Source: Pseudomonas pharyngis (GTDB lineage Bacteria; Pseudomonadota; Gammaproteobacteria; Pseudomonadales; Pseudomonadaceae). Taken from it: a DNA stretch of 64,000 bases. A program made the translations under genes and the position numbers. Under the pieces are notes generated by a model, which ran no database searches, was not told the DNA's origin, and saw nothing but the letters and a program-made list of their open reading frames with translations. Each line of letters starts with the position of its first letter. The first letter of the stretch is position 1. The stretch covers positions 496,001-560,000 of the forward strand of contig NZ_BQID01000001.1 of NCBI RefSeq assembly GCF_021602345.1, given 5' to 3'. Positions 56,504-64,000 of this stretch are shown piece by piece.

Positions 56504-58174
56504 TCAGCTGTCCAGCGCCTTGTACTTCTCGCGCAGGTGGTTACGGATGTACACCGCCGACAGGTTCAGGGTGGCGATCACCAGCACCAGCAACAGCGCC
56601 GTGGCGTACACCAGCGGCCGCGCGGCCTCGACGTTCGGGCTCTGGAAGCCGACATCGTAGATGTGGAAGCCCAGGTGCATGATCTTCTGATCCAGGTGCA
56701 GGTACGGGTAGTTGCCGTCCACCGGCAGCGACGGCGCCAGTTTCACCACACCCACCAGCATCAGCGGCGCCACTTCACCGGCGGCGCGAGCCACGGCGAG
56801 GATCATGCCGGTCATCATGGCCGGACTGGCCATCGGCAGAACGATCTTCCACAGGGTTTCAGCCTTGGTCGCGCCGAGGGCCAGCGAGCCCTCACGCACG
56901 GTGCGCGGGATACGCGCCAGACCTTCCTCGGTGGCCACGATCACCACCGGCACCGCCAGCAGCGCCAGGGTCAGCGAAGCCCAGAGCAGACCCGGCGTAC
57001 CGAAGGTCGGTGCCGGCAGCGCTTCAGGGAAGAACAGACGGTCGAGCGAGCCACCGAGCACATAGACGAAGAAGCCCAGACCGAACACGCCGTAAACAAT
57101 CGCCGGAACACCCGCCAGGTTGTTCACCGCGATCCGGATCACCCGGGTCAGGGTGTTCTGCTTGGCGTATTCACGCAGGTACACCGCCGCCAACACGCCG
57201 AACGGGGTCACGATCATCGCCATGATCAGGGTCATCATCACGGTGCCGAAGATCGCCGGGAAAATCCCGCCTTCGGTGTTCGCTTCACGCGGGTCGTCGG
57301 ACAGGAATTCCCAGACCTTGCTGAAGTAGAAACCGATCTTGGTGAACGTCCCCATCGCGTTCGGCTGGTAGGCGTGAACCACTTTGCCCAGGCCGATTTC
57401 GATTTCCTTGCCGTTGGCATCGCGAGCGGTCAGCGCGTCACGGTTGAACTGCGCGTGCAGATCAGCCAGACGGGCTTCGATGTCCTGATAGCGGGCGTTC
57501 AGCTCGGCGCGCTCGGATTCCATGTCCGCTTGCGCGGTGGCGTCGAGCTTGCCTTCCAGCTCCAGCTTGCGACCGTGCAGACGGATGCGCTCGAGGCCGG
57601 CGTTGATTGCGCCGATGTCGGTTTTTTCCAGCGACTTGAGCTGCGCGGCGAGGCCGTTCACGCGGTTGATCCGCGCCTGCAGCTCAGGCCAGGCCGCTTC
57701 GCCTTCGGCGATCACCTTGCCGTCCTGTTTGACGTTGACCAGGTAGCCGTAGAAGTTGCCCCACTCACGACGCTCCAGCGCCATCAGCTCCGGCGGATTC
57801 TTCTGGTCGGTCAGCCACTCGCCGACGATCCAGGTGAAGTCGTTGCCGTTCAGGTCACGGTTGCCGACCTTGATCAGCTCGCGGGTCATGAATTCCGGAC
57901 CTTCGTCCGGCACCGGCAGGCCGGCGCTCTTCAGACGGGCGCGCGGCACTTCTTCTTTCTGCACCACTTCGCCCACGACCAGATGCTGGCCCTGGCCCGG
58001 TACGTCATAGCTGGCGTGGATCAGATCCGCCGGCCAGAAGTGACCCAGACCGCGCACGGCGATCACCGCCAGCAGGCCAATGGTCATGATGACCGCGATG
58101 GACACCGCGCCGCCGCTGATCCAGACGCCGGGGGCGCCGCTCTTGAACCATCCTTTCAGGGAGTTCTGTTTCAC
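56504..58174 (-). CDS. pstA: Phosphate ABC transporter permease PstA (long form)
   Basis: This 556-residue permease has the normal PstA channel domain in its C-terminal half (FGTVMMTLIMAMIVTPFG, NLAGVPAIVYGVFGLGFFVY, GSLALGATKAETLWKIVLP with the EAA-like loop). The N-terminal half adds one transmembrane helix and about 260 residues of charged, partly coiled-coil, probably periplasmic sequence. This is nearly twice the E. coli length and is usual in pseudomonads. It works with PstC, encoded 16 bases upstream. Confidence 0.95.
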   Translation of the reverse strand: MKQNSLKGWFKSGAPGVWISGGAVSIAVIMTIGLLAVIAVRGLGHFWPADLIHASYDVPGQGQHLVVGEVVQKEEVPRARLKSAGLPVPDEGPEFMTRELIKVGNRDLNGNDFTWIVGEWLTDQKNPPELMALERREWGNFYGYLVNVKQDGKVIAEGEAAWPELQARINRVNGLAAQLKSLEKTDIGAINAGLERIRLHGRKLELEGKLDATAQADMESERAELNARYQDIEARLADLHAQFNRDALTARDANGKEIEIGLGKVVHAYQPNAMGTFTKIGFYFSKVWEFLSDDPREANTEGGIFPAIFGTVMMTLIMAMIVTPFGVLAAVYLREYAKQNTLTRVIRIAVNNLAGVPAIVYGVFGLGFFVYVLGGSLDRLFFPEALPAPTFGTPGLLWASLTLALLAVPVVIVATEEGLARIPRTVREGSLALGATKAETLWKIVLPMASPAMMTGMILAVARAAGEVAPLMLVGVVKLAPSLPVDGNYPYLHLDQKIMHLGFHIYDVGFQSPNVEAARPLVYATALLLVLVIATLNLSAVYIRNHLREKYKALDS

Positions 58175-58190
58175 AGACTTCTACCTTTGC

Positions 58191-60473
58191 TTAAAGCGAC
58201 GAGTATTTCTTGCGCAGACGCTGACGAATCAGTTCCGCGAGGGTGTTCATGACGAAGGTGAACAACAGCAGCACCAGCGCCGAGAGGAACAGCACGCGGT
58301 AGTGGCTGCCGCCGACTTCCGACTCCGGCATTTCCACCGCGACGTTGGCGGCCAGGGTGCGCAGGCCTTCGAACAGGTTCATTTCCATGACCGGGGTGTT
58401 GCCGGTGGCCATCAGCACGATCATGGTTTCACCGACCGCACGGCCCATGCCGATCATCAGCGCCGAGAAGATGCCCGGGCTGGCGGTCAGGATCACCACG
58501 CGCGTCATGGTCTGCCACGGCGTGGCACCGAGGGCCAGCGAGCCCAGGGTCAGGCCGCGCGGCACGCTGAACACGGCGTCTTCGGCGATCGAATAGATGT
58601 TCGGGATCACCGCAAAACCCATGGCCAGACCGACCACCAGTGCGTTGCGCTGGTCGTAGGTGATTCCCAGGTCGTGGGAAATCCACATGCGCATGTCACC
58701 GCCGAAGAACCAGTTCTCCATGAAAGGGCTCATGTACAGCGACAGCCAGCCCACGAACAGGATCACCGGAATCAGCAGTGCACTTTCCCAGCCGTCCGGG
58801 ACTTTCAGGCGGAGCGATTCAGGCAGACGACTGAAGGTGAAACCGGCGATCAGAATGCCGATCGGCAGCAGCATCAGCAGGCTGAAGATACCCGGCAGAT
58901 GCCCTTCTACATACGGTGCGAGGAACAGACCGGCGAAGAAACCGAGGATCACCGTCGGCATCGCTTCCATCAGCTCGATCACCGGCTTGACCTTGCGGCG
59001 CATGCCCGGGGCCATGAAGTACGCGGTGTAGATCGCAGCGGCGACGGCCAGCGGTGCGGCCAGCAGCATCGCGTAGAACGCGGCTTTCAGGGTGCCGAAG
59101 GTCAGTGGCGACAGGCTCAGTTTCGGTTCGAAATCGGTGTTGGCGGCGGTCGATTGCCAGACGTATTTAGGCTCGTCGTAGTTCTCGTACCAGACCTTGC
59201 TCCACAGTGCGCTCCACGAGACTTCCGGGTGCGGGTTGTCGAGCAGCAGCGGTTGCAGCTTGCCGCCGGCTTCGACGATCACGCGGTTGGCCCGTGGCGA
59301 CAGACCGAACAGGCCCTGGCCTTCGACGACTTGATCGACCAGCAAGGTGCGGTGCGCGGTGCTGTGGAACACGCCGAGCTTGCCGCTGGCATCCAGGGCC
59401 AGGAAGCCCTTGCGACGTTCTTCGGCGGAAATTTCAACGATCGGCGTGGTGCCCATCTGGAAGGTGCGGATCTGCTTCAGGCGCAGCTCGCCATCGGTGT
59501 CGCGGGCCATGAACCACTGGGCCAGGCCACCCTTGGAGTCACCGACGATCAGCGAGATACCACCGACCAGTTGCGTAGTCGCAGTGACTTCAGCGTCAGC
59601 GTTTTCCAGCAGCTTGTAGCGACCGTTGAGGCTCTTGTCGCGCAGGCTGAACACGTCGGCCTGAGCACGCCCGTTGACCACGTACAGCCATTGCTGGCGC
59701 GGGTCGACGAAGATGTTTTTTACGGGCTCGGTCATCTGCGGCAGATCGATACGCTTCTGCTCGTTGGTGACTTCGCCGGTCATCATGTTTTCTTCGCTGG
59801 TCAGCGACAGCACATTCAGTTGCGAACCGGTGGAGCCGACCAGCATCAGGGTCGAATCGGTGGCATTGAGGCTGACGTGCTCCAGCGCACCGCCACTTTC
59901 GTTCAGCGCGATCGGTGTCTCGCCGTACGGGTACTCAATGGCCGGGGTGATGGTCTTCTTGCCATCCGGGTAGCTGACTTTATAAGTGTGACGGAACACC
60001 AGCGCCTGGCCGTTGGACAGGCCCACGGCCACCAGCGGATGGCCCGGCTGGTCTTCGCCGATGGAGGTCACACTGGCGCCTGCCGGCAGGGGCAGATCGA
60101 CGCGCTTCAGTTCAGCGCCACTGTCGATGTCGAAGAACAGCGCCTGGCCCTTGTCGGAAACGCGCATGGCCACCTGATTCTGCTCTTCGAGCGAAATCAT
60201 CAGCGGCTTGCCGGCGTCCTGCATCCAGGCCGGGGTGAGTGCATCTTTCGCGGTCAGGTCGGCACCTTTGAACAGCGGCGCGACCACGTAGGCGAGGAAG
60301 AAGAAAATCAGGGTGATGGCTGCCAGCACCGCCAGACCGCCGACGAGGACGTACCAGCGGGTGAAGCGATCCTTGAGCGCGCGAATGCGGCGCTTGCGTT
60401 GCAACTCAGGCGTATTGAAGTCAATGCGCTTGGGAGGGTTCGTAGTCATTTTGGAATTGGCCAGATCATTCAT
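58191..60473 (-). CDS. pstC: Phosphate ABC transporter permease PstC (long form)
   Basis: This 760-residue permease is taken from the ATG at 60473 (AGGG seven bases upstream). A GTG two codons earlier is possible. After a helix at about 45-68 comes a periplasmic insertion of some 400 residues with beta-propeller-like repeats. The C-terminal permease domain (LLAAPLAVAAAIYTAYFM, ELMEAMPTVILGFFAGLFLAP, GSLALGATPWQTMTRVVI) matches PstC. E. coli PstC is about 319 residues. The function of the insertion is unknown. Confidence 0.93.
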   Translation of the reverse strand: MNDLANSKMTTNPPKRIDFNTPELQRKRRIRALKDRFTRWYVLVGGLAVLAAITLIFFFLAYVVAPLFKGADLTAKDALTPAWMQDAGKPLMISLEEQNQVAMRVSDKGQALFFDIDSGAELKRVDLPLPAGASVTSIGEDQPGHPLVAVGLSNGQALVFRHTYKVSYPDGKKTITPAIEYPYGETPIALNESGGALEHVSLNATDSTLMLVGSTGSQLNVLSLTSEENMMTGEVTNEQKRIDLPQMTEPVKNIFVDPRQQWLYVVNGRAQADVFSLRDKSLNGRYKLLENADAEVTATTQLVGGISLIVGDSKGGLAQWFMARDTDGELRLKQIRTFQMGTTPIVEISAEERRKGFLALDASGKLGVFHSTAHRTLLVDQVVEGQGLFGLSPRANRVIVEAGGKLQPLLLDNPHPEVSWSALWSKVWYENYDEPKYVWQSTAANTDFEPKLSLSPLTFGTLKAAFYAMLLAAPLAVAAAIYTAYFMAPGMRRKVKPVIELMEAMPTVILGFFAGLFLAPYVEGHLPGIFSLLMLLPIGILIAGFTFSRLPESLRLKVPDGWESALLIPVILFVGWLSLYMSPFMENWFFGGDMRMWISHDLGITYDQRNALVVGLAMGFAVIPNIYSIAEDAVFSVPRGLTLGSLALGATPWQTMTRVVILTASPGIFSALMIGMGRAVGETMIVLMATGNTPVMEMNLFEGLRTLAANVAVEMPESEVGGSHYRVLFLSALVLLLFTFVMNTLAELIRQRLRKKYSSL

Positions 60474-60581
60474 GCGCACACCCTAGCGATCCTGTATGAC
60501 AGAAAGATGACAATGCAGTGACGCACCAAATCCGCCGCCAGCAGGGCACTGGCAGTGGATAGAAGAATTCGGGGAGTGTGG

Positions 60582-60644
60582 GGGCCGGGCCGCTTGCGGG
60601 CCGGGCCCCACACGTGAGTCAGGCGGGGTTCACCCCTGACTCAG
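60582..60644 (-). other. Two stem-loops between pstS and pstC
   Basis: Nearest pstS is TGAGTCAGG/CCTGACTCA (60616-60624 with 60636-60644), a perfect nine-base stem with a nested GGGG/CCCC. Beyond it lies a GC-rich imperfect hairpin (60582-60610). No U-tract follows on the minus strand. They may protect pstS mRNA or reduce read-through, so PstS is made in excess over the permease. Confidence 0.6.
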
Positions 60645-60648
60645 TTTG

Positions 60649-61650
60649 TTACTTTTTTGCGACTTCAGCGCCGCCTTCCTGCAGACCCAGGTCAGCCAGT
60701 GCTTTTGCAGCAACCTTGGCCGGCAGCGGGATGTAACCGTCTTTCACGACCACTTCCTGACCCTGTTTCGACAGAACCAGTTTCACGAACTCGGCTTCCA
60801 GCGGGGCCAGAGGCTTGTTCGGGGCTTTGTTGACGTATACGTACAGGAAACGCGACAGCGGATACTTGCCGTTCAGGGCGTTTTCTTCGGTGTCTTCGAT
60901 GAAGTCCGAGCTGCCTTTCTTGGCCAGGGCCACGGTTTTCACGCTGGCGGTCTTGTAGCCGATGCCCGAGTAACCGATGCCGTTCAGCGAGGAGCTGATC
61001 GACTGCACGACCGAAGCCGAGCCTGGTTGTTCGTTGACGTTAGGCTTGTAGTCGCCTTTGCACAGGGCTTCTTCCTTGAAGTAGCCGTAGGTGCCGGATA
61101 CCGAGTTACGGCCAAACAGCTGAACCGGCTTGTTGGCCAGGTCGCCGGTCACGCCCAGGTCGCCCCAGGTCTTCACGTCGGCTTTGGCGCCGCACAGGCG
61201 GGTGGACGAGAAGATCGCGTCAACCTGTTCCATGGTCAGGTGCTGGATCGGGTTGTCCTTGTGCACGAAGACAGCCAGGGCGTCCACGGCAACCGGGATA
61301 GCGGTTGGCTTGTAGCCGTATTTCTGTTCGAAGGCCGCCAGTTCGGTGTCCTTCATCTTGCGGCTCATCGGGCCCAGATTGGAGGTGCCTTCAGTCAGCG
61401 CAGGTGGCGCGGTGGCGGAGCCAGCGGCCTGAATCTGGATGTTTACGTTCGGGTATTCTTTTTTGTAGTTCTCGGCCCAGAGGGTCATGAGGTTGGCCAG
61501 GGTATCGGAGCCGACGCTGGACAGGTTGCCCGACACACCAGTGGTCTTGGTGTAGCTCGGGATAGCAGGGTCAACAGCGGCAACCGCGTTGGCGGTCGCA
61601 ACGCCAGCAGCGACAAAAGTCATTGCCGCCATCAAACGCTTCAGTTTCAT
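60649..61650 (-). CDS. pstS: Periplasmic phosphate-binding protein PstS
   Basis: This 333-residue protein has a signal peptide ([25 protein letters not shown]) and the phosphate-binding loops of the PBP/DING-like PstS type: [37 protein letters not shown]-type sequence, and [19 protein letters not shown]. It delivers phosphate to PstCAB. It is first in the operon, preceded by three Pho-box-like repeats, so strong induction under phosphate limitation is expected. Confidence 0.96.
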   Translation of the reverse strand: MKLKRLMAAMTFVAAGVATANAVAAVDPAIPSYTKTTGVSGNLSSVGSDTLANLMTLWAENYKKEYPNVNIQIQAAGSATAPPALTEGTSNLGPMSRKMKDTELAAFEQKYGYKPTAIPVAVDALAVFVHKDNPIQHLTMEQVDAIFSSTRLCGAKADVKTWGDLGVTGDLANKPVQLFGRNSVSGTYGYFKEEALCKGDYKPNVNEQPGSASVVQSISSSLNGIGYSGIGYKTASVKTVALAKKGSSDFIEDTEENALNGKYPLSRFLYVYVNKAPNKPLAPLEAEFVKLVLSKQGQEVVVKDGYIPLPAKVAAKALADLGLQEGGAEVAKK

Positions 61651-61717
61651 GCCTTACTCCTAGCAGATAGGGTGTGTTAAGTCGGGGCCAAGTATCAGCA
61701 GGCCGTGTGAACACTCT

Positions 61718-61746
61718 ATGGCTGAAATATGACAATTGGATGAAAG
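61718..61746 (-). promoter_or_regulatory. Pho box repeats upstream of pstS
   Basis: On the minus strand CTTTCAT-CCAA-TTGTCAT-ATTT-CAGCCAT gives three seven-base repeats spaced by four, matching CTGTCAT at 6, 6 and 5 of 7. The array ends about 67 bases before the pstS start. It is the expected PhoB binding site. Confidence 0.8.
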
Positions 61747-61777
61747 GCCAGCATCCCTGTCGGAAGGCTGGCCTTTC
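61742..61777 (-). terminator. Terminator hairpin of the MFS gene, overlapping the Pho box
   Basis: GAAAGGCCAGC and GCTGGCCTTTC form a perfect 11-bp stem with a 14-base loop, 28 bases after the MFS transporter stop. Its downstream arm provides the first CTTTCAT Pho repeat of pstS. Confidence 0.7.
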
Positions 61778-61804
61778 AGTTGTAACCGCAAGTGTGAAGT
61801 TGGC

Positions 61805-63103
61805 TTAGCGACCTTTGCTCCACAACCACGCGCCGACCAGGATCCCCATCCCGCACAGCACCGCCACATAGTAGGCCGGCCCCATCGCGCTTTCTTTCAG
61901 CAGCAGGCTGACGACCATCGGGGTCAGGCCGCCGAAGATCGCGTAAGCGACGTTATAAGAGAAGGACAGACCGCTGAAGCGCACCACCGGCGGGAAAGCC
62001 TTCACCATCACATAAGGCACCGCGCCGATGGTGCCGACCAGAAAACCGGTCAACGCGTACAGCGGGAACAGCCAGTTCGGGTGATCGGCGAGGCTGTGGT
62101 AGAAGGTCCAGGAGCTGGCCAGCAGAGCCGCGCAGCCGAACACAAACACGCGTCCGGCACCAAAGCGATCAGCCAGCGCGCCGGAAATGATGCAGCCAAA
62201 GCTCAGGAACACGATCGCCAGGCTGTTGGATTGCAGCGCGGTGGTCGGCGAGAAGTGATAGACCGTCTGCAGCACGGTCGGGGTCATCAGGATCACCACG
62301 ACGATGCCGGCGGACAGCAACCAGGTCAGCAGCATCGACACTGCAATGGCCCCGCGATGGTCGCGCAGTACGGCGCGCAGCGGCACTTCTTCGGCCAGGG
62401 CCTTGCGCAGTTGCAGTTCGGCGAACACCGGGGTTTCGTGCAGCCAGCGACGCAGATAAACCGAGAACAGGCCGAACACGCCACCCAGCAGGAACGGAAT
62501 CCGCCAGGCGTAATCGGAAACTTCCGTTGGCGTATAGAGGCTGTTGATCGCGGTGGCGACCAGCGATCCCAGCAGGATGCCTGCCGTCAGGCCGCTGGTC
62601 AGGGTGCCGCAGGCGTAGCCGATGTGCTTGCCGGGTACGTGTTCGGAAACGAAGACCCATGCCCCCGGTACTTCGCCGCCAATCGCCGCGCCCTGGATGA
62701 CGCGCATCAACAGCAGCAGGATCGGCGCCCACAGGCCGATCTGCGCGTAGGTCGGCAGCAGGCCCATGATCAGGGTCGGCACCGCCATCATGAAAATGCT
62801 CAGGGTGAACATCTTCTTGCGCCCCAGCAGGTCGCCGAAGTGCGCCATCACGATCCCGCCCAGCGGCCGCGCGAGGTAGCCGGCGGCGAAGATGCCGAAA
62901 GTCTGCATCAGGCGCAGCCACTCGGGCATGTCGGCCGGGAAGAACAATTTGCCGACCACGGTGGCGAAGAACACAAAAATGATGAAATCGTAGAACTCCA
63001 GCGCGCCCCCCAGGGCCGAAAGCGACAGAGTCTTGTAGTCATTGCGGGTCAACGGTCGTGCGGGTTGGTCGGGCTGCGCGAGGCTCGAGGGCGCTGTGGT
63101 CAT
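61805..63103 (-). CDS. MFS transporter of the metabolite:H+ symporter (MHS) family
   Basis: This 432-residue, 12-helix transporter starts at the ATG at 63103; the upstream in-frame extension is not hydrophobic and has no clear site. MHS-type motifs are GGALEFYDFIIFVFFATVVGKLFFP, PLGGIVMAHFGDLLGRKKMF and RVIQGAAIGGEVPGAWVFVSEH. Relatives move carboxylates or osmolytes with protons; the substrate cannot be told here. It precedes pstS in the same direction and ends at a terminator. Order matches PA5370. Confidence 0.88.
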   Translation of the reverse strand: MTTAPSSLAQPDQPARPLTRNDYKTLSLSALGGALEFYDFIIFVFFATVVGKLFFPADMPEWLRLMQTFGIFAAGYLARPLGGIVMAHFGDLLGRKKMFTLSIFMMAVPTLIMGLLPTYAQIGLWAPILLLLMRVIQGAAIGGEVPGAWVFVSEHVPGKHIGYACGTLTSGLTAGILLGSLVATAINSLYTPTEVSDYAWRIPFLLGGVFGLFSVYLRRWLHETPVFAELQLRKALAEEVPLRAVLRDHRGAIAVSMLLTWLLSAGIVVVILMTPTVLQTVYHFSPTTALQSNSLAIVFLSFGCIISGALADRFGAGRVFVFGCAALLASSWTFYHSLADHPNWLFPLYALTGFLVGTIGAVPYVMVKAFPPVVRFSGLSFSYNVAYAIFGGLTPMVVSLLLKESAMGPAYYVAVLCGMGILVGAWLWSKGR

Positions 63104-63301
63104 GGCAAGGTCTTCTCTTATAGTCGGATCTGCCGCCACAACAACGCTGGCTGTGGCTCGGGCAGGTTCGGCACCATAGCAAATTGTTCGAAAAAGCACA
63201 TAGAGGTGCGTATTTGCCGGTCGAAATCAGAACCGGACGGTCGTCGCGGAGTCTACCGACCGATATACTCGCAACCTTGCTCCGGTTTGTAGGGGGTTGC
63301 T

Positions 63302-63484
63302 GTGCGAAAACGTCGTTGGCCCGGCCTTTGCTCGGGATTAGCCGGTTTCGCAGAGTTTCTCCTTAGGCGCCTGATGGAAAACGTGACGAACGTAGTATGT
63401 TCGGTGCTGAATCGTTTTTCCCGAAGACGGCTACCACCAGCAGCACCAACGAAGAGTCACGGGTCAGAGGCACCCCCGGCATGA
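63302..63484 (+). CDS. Possible 60-residue leader protein coupled to the thioesterase gene
   Basis: A GTG at 63302 has AGGGGG five bases upstream, one of the strongest ribosome sites in the window. The frame ends in TGA at 63482-63484, overlapping the thioesterase ATG (ATGA), the usual sign of translational coupling. The product is basic, with GLCSGLAGFAEFLLRRLMEN and an Arg/Pro-rich tail. No family is recognised. It could be a regulatory leader peptide or coincidence. The 198 bases before it (63104-63301) hold only presumed promoter sequence. Confidence 0.4.
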   Translation: MRKRRWPGLCSGLAGFAEFLLRRLMENVTNVVCSVLNRFSRRRLPPAAPTKSHGSEAPPA

Positions 63485-63885
63485 TAGAGCTCGAACAAGA
63501 AGATCCGATCCCGCAAGGCGACCTGGCCCTGCAAATCACCGCACTTCCCCGCGAAACCAACGGCTTCGGCGATATTTTCGGCGGTTGGCTGGTCGCACAG
63601 ATGGACCTGGCCGGCACGGCCATGGCCAGCCGTGTTGCCGGTGGCCGTGTCGCGACCGTCGCCATCGACCGCATGGCGTTTCTGGTGCCGGTGGCTGTCG
63701 GCGCGCAATTGTCCTTTTATACCCAGACCCTGGAAATCGGCCGCAGCTCGATCCAGATGATGGTCGAGGTGTGGAGCGACGACCCGCTGTCCAGCGAGTG
63801 GCGCAAGGTGACCGAAGCGGTGTTCGTGTTCGTTGCCATCGATGGCAGCGGTCGCACCCGCTCGGTTCCGCCACGCGCACGTTAA
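63481..63885 (+). CDS. Acyl-CoA thioesterase, YciA-like hotdog fold
   Basis: This 134-residue protein is taken from the ATG at 63481; an in-frame ATG at 63397 would add 28 residues of unlikely sequence. Family features are LQITALPRETNGFGDIFGGWLVAQMDLAGT, which holds the catalytic Asn/Asp region, and VATVAIDRMAFLVPVAVGAQL with the RMAF core. It should hydrolyse acyl-CoA in the cytoplasm. It is followed after 57 bases by the probable mutarotase gene. Confidence 0.9.
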   Translation: MIELEQEDPIPQGDLALQITALPRETNGFGDIFGGWLVAQMDLAGTAMASRVAGGRVATVAIDRMAFLVPVAVGAQLSFYTQTLEIGRSSIQMMVEVWSDDPLSSEWRKVTEAVFVFVAIDGSGRTRSVPPRAR

Positions 63886-63942
63886 ACCTCGCGACCGTTT
63901 CACGGTCGATAGTCGTCCAAGTTGCTGATCGAGAGTTGTCCC

Positions 63943-64000
63943 ATGAACACGCCCAACGTTGAAGCCGTGAAACTGGATGAACTGAACTGCTGGCGCATCC
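63943..64000 (+). CDS. Probable D-hexose-6-phosphate mutarotase (partial, N-terminus)
   Basis: An ATG at 63943 with GAGAG upstream opens a frame to the right edge; only 19 residues are visible (MNTPNVEAVKLDELNCWRI). The sequence resembles the start of Pseudomonas YeaD-type hexose-6-phosphate mutarotases as I remember them. With so little sequence the call is tentative. Confidence 0.45.
   Translation, partial: MNTPNVEAVKLDELNCWRI

Noticed and set aside
58080-60521. 813-codon open frame on the plus strand opposite pstC
   Set aside because: The His/Gln/Arg-rich product with no domains is an antisense shadow of pstC.
1-64000. CRISPR arrays, tRNA, rRNA, integrases and insertion sequences
   Set aside because: No repeat-spacer pattern, RNA gene or transposase was seen on either strand on reading; covariance-model searches were not possible here.

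Overview
The window reads as chromosome of a fluorescent Pseudomonas. Proteins look like Pseudomonas orthologues, core genes are about two-thirds G+C, and there are REP/REPIN palindromes of the fluorescens type. From about 45 kb to the right edge the gene order (HU, rubredoxin reductase, rubredoxin, ubiC, ubiA, phoB, phoR, CNNM/CorC protein, M23 peptidase, response regulator, phoU, pstB, pstA, pstC, pstS, MFS transporter) matches what I recall of the P. aeruginosa PA5348-PA5370 segment. No tRNA, rRNA, CRISPR array, transposase or phage integrase was seen.

The left 43 kb is dominated by a type VI secretion system (T6SS). On the minus strand, in order of transcription: tssA, tssB, tssC, tssE, a PAAR/cargo module, tssF, tssG, tssH (clpV), a sigma-54 activator, a 46-residue lipoprotein, an FHA protein, tssJ, tssK, tssL, tssM, a PP2C phosphatase, a Ser/Thr kinase and vgrG. 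This is the layout of the P. aeruginosa H2-T6SS (PA1656-PA1671), but no hcp (tssD) lies in the window. Diverging from tssA on the plus strand is a VgrG fused to a DUF2235 (Tle1-type) lipase, with a DUF2931-like probable immunity gene.

Cargo sits in three places. (1) Between tssE and tssF are a PAAR protein, a DUF6402-like protein and two membrane-anchored small proteins. (2) After tssA is the VgrG-lipase and its partner. (3) Downstream of the first vgrG (6.2-14.6 kb) is a 1016-residue putative peptidoglycan hydrolase with NlpC/P60-like, M23-like, EF-hand and GH19-like parts. It is surrounded by six genes for exported proteins: two carry LprI-type lysozyme-inhibitor domains, two are paralogues sharing a Sel1-like domain, and one is frameshifted in a (TA)n tract. 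I read this third locus as a multi-domain cell-wall effector with a stacked set of candidate immunity genes. It is the most unusual part of the window. Its DNA is patchily AT-rich.

Further left (1-6.2 kb), still on the minus strand, are an epimerase with an N-terminal membrane domain, a fusion of an alpha/beta-hydrolase fold (nucleophile Ser replaced by Asn) with PEP-synthase-like domains, and four small exported proteins.

The right third is housekeeping: ubiquinone entry (ubiC-ubiA), rubredoxin electron transfer, and the phosphate-starvation regulon. PhoR senses phosphate status through PstSCAB/PhoU and phosphorylates PhoB, and Pho-box-like repeats stand before phoB and pstS. The window ends in the first codons of a probable hexose-6-phosphate mutarotase.
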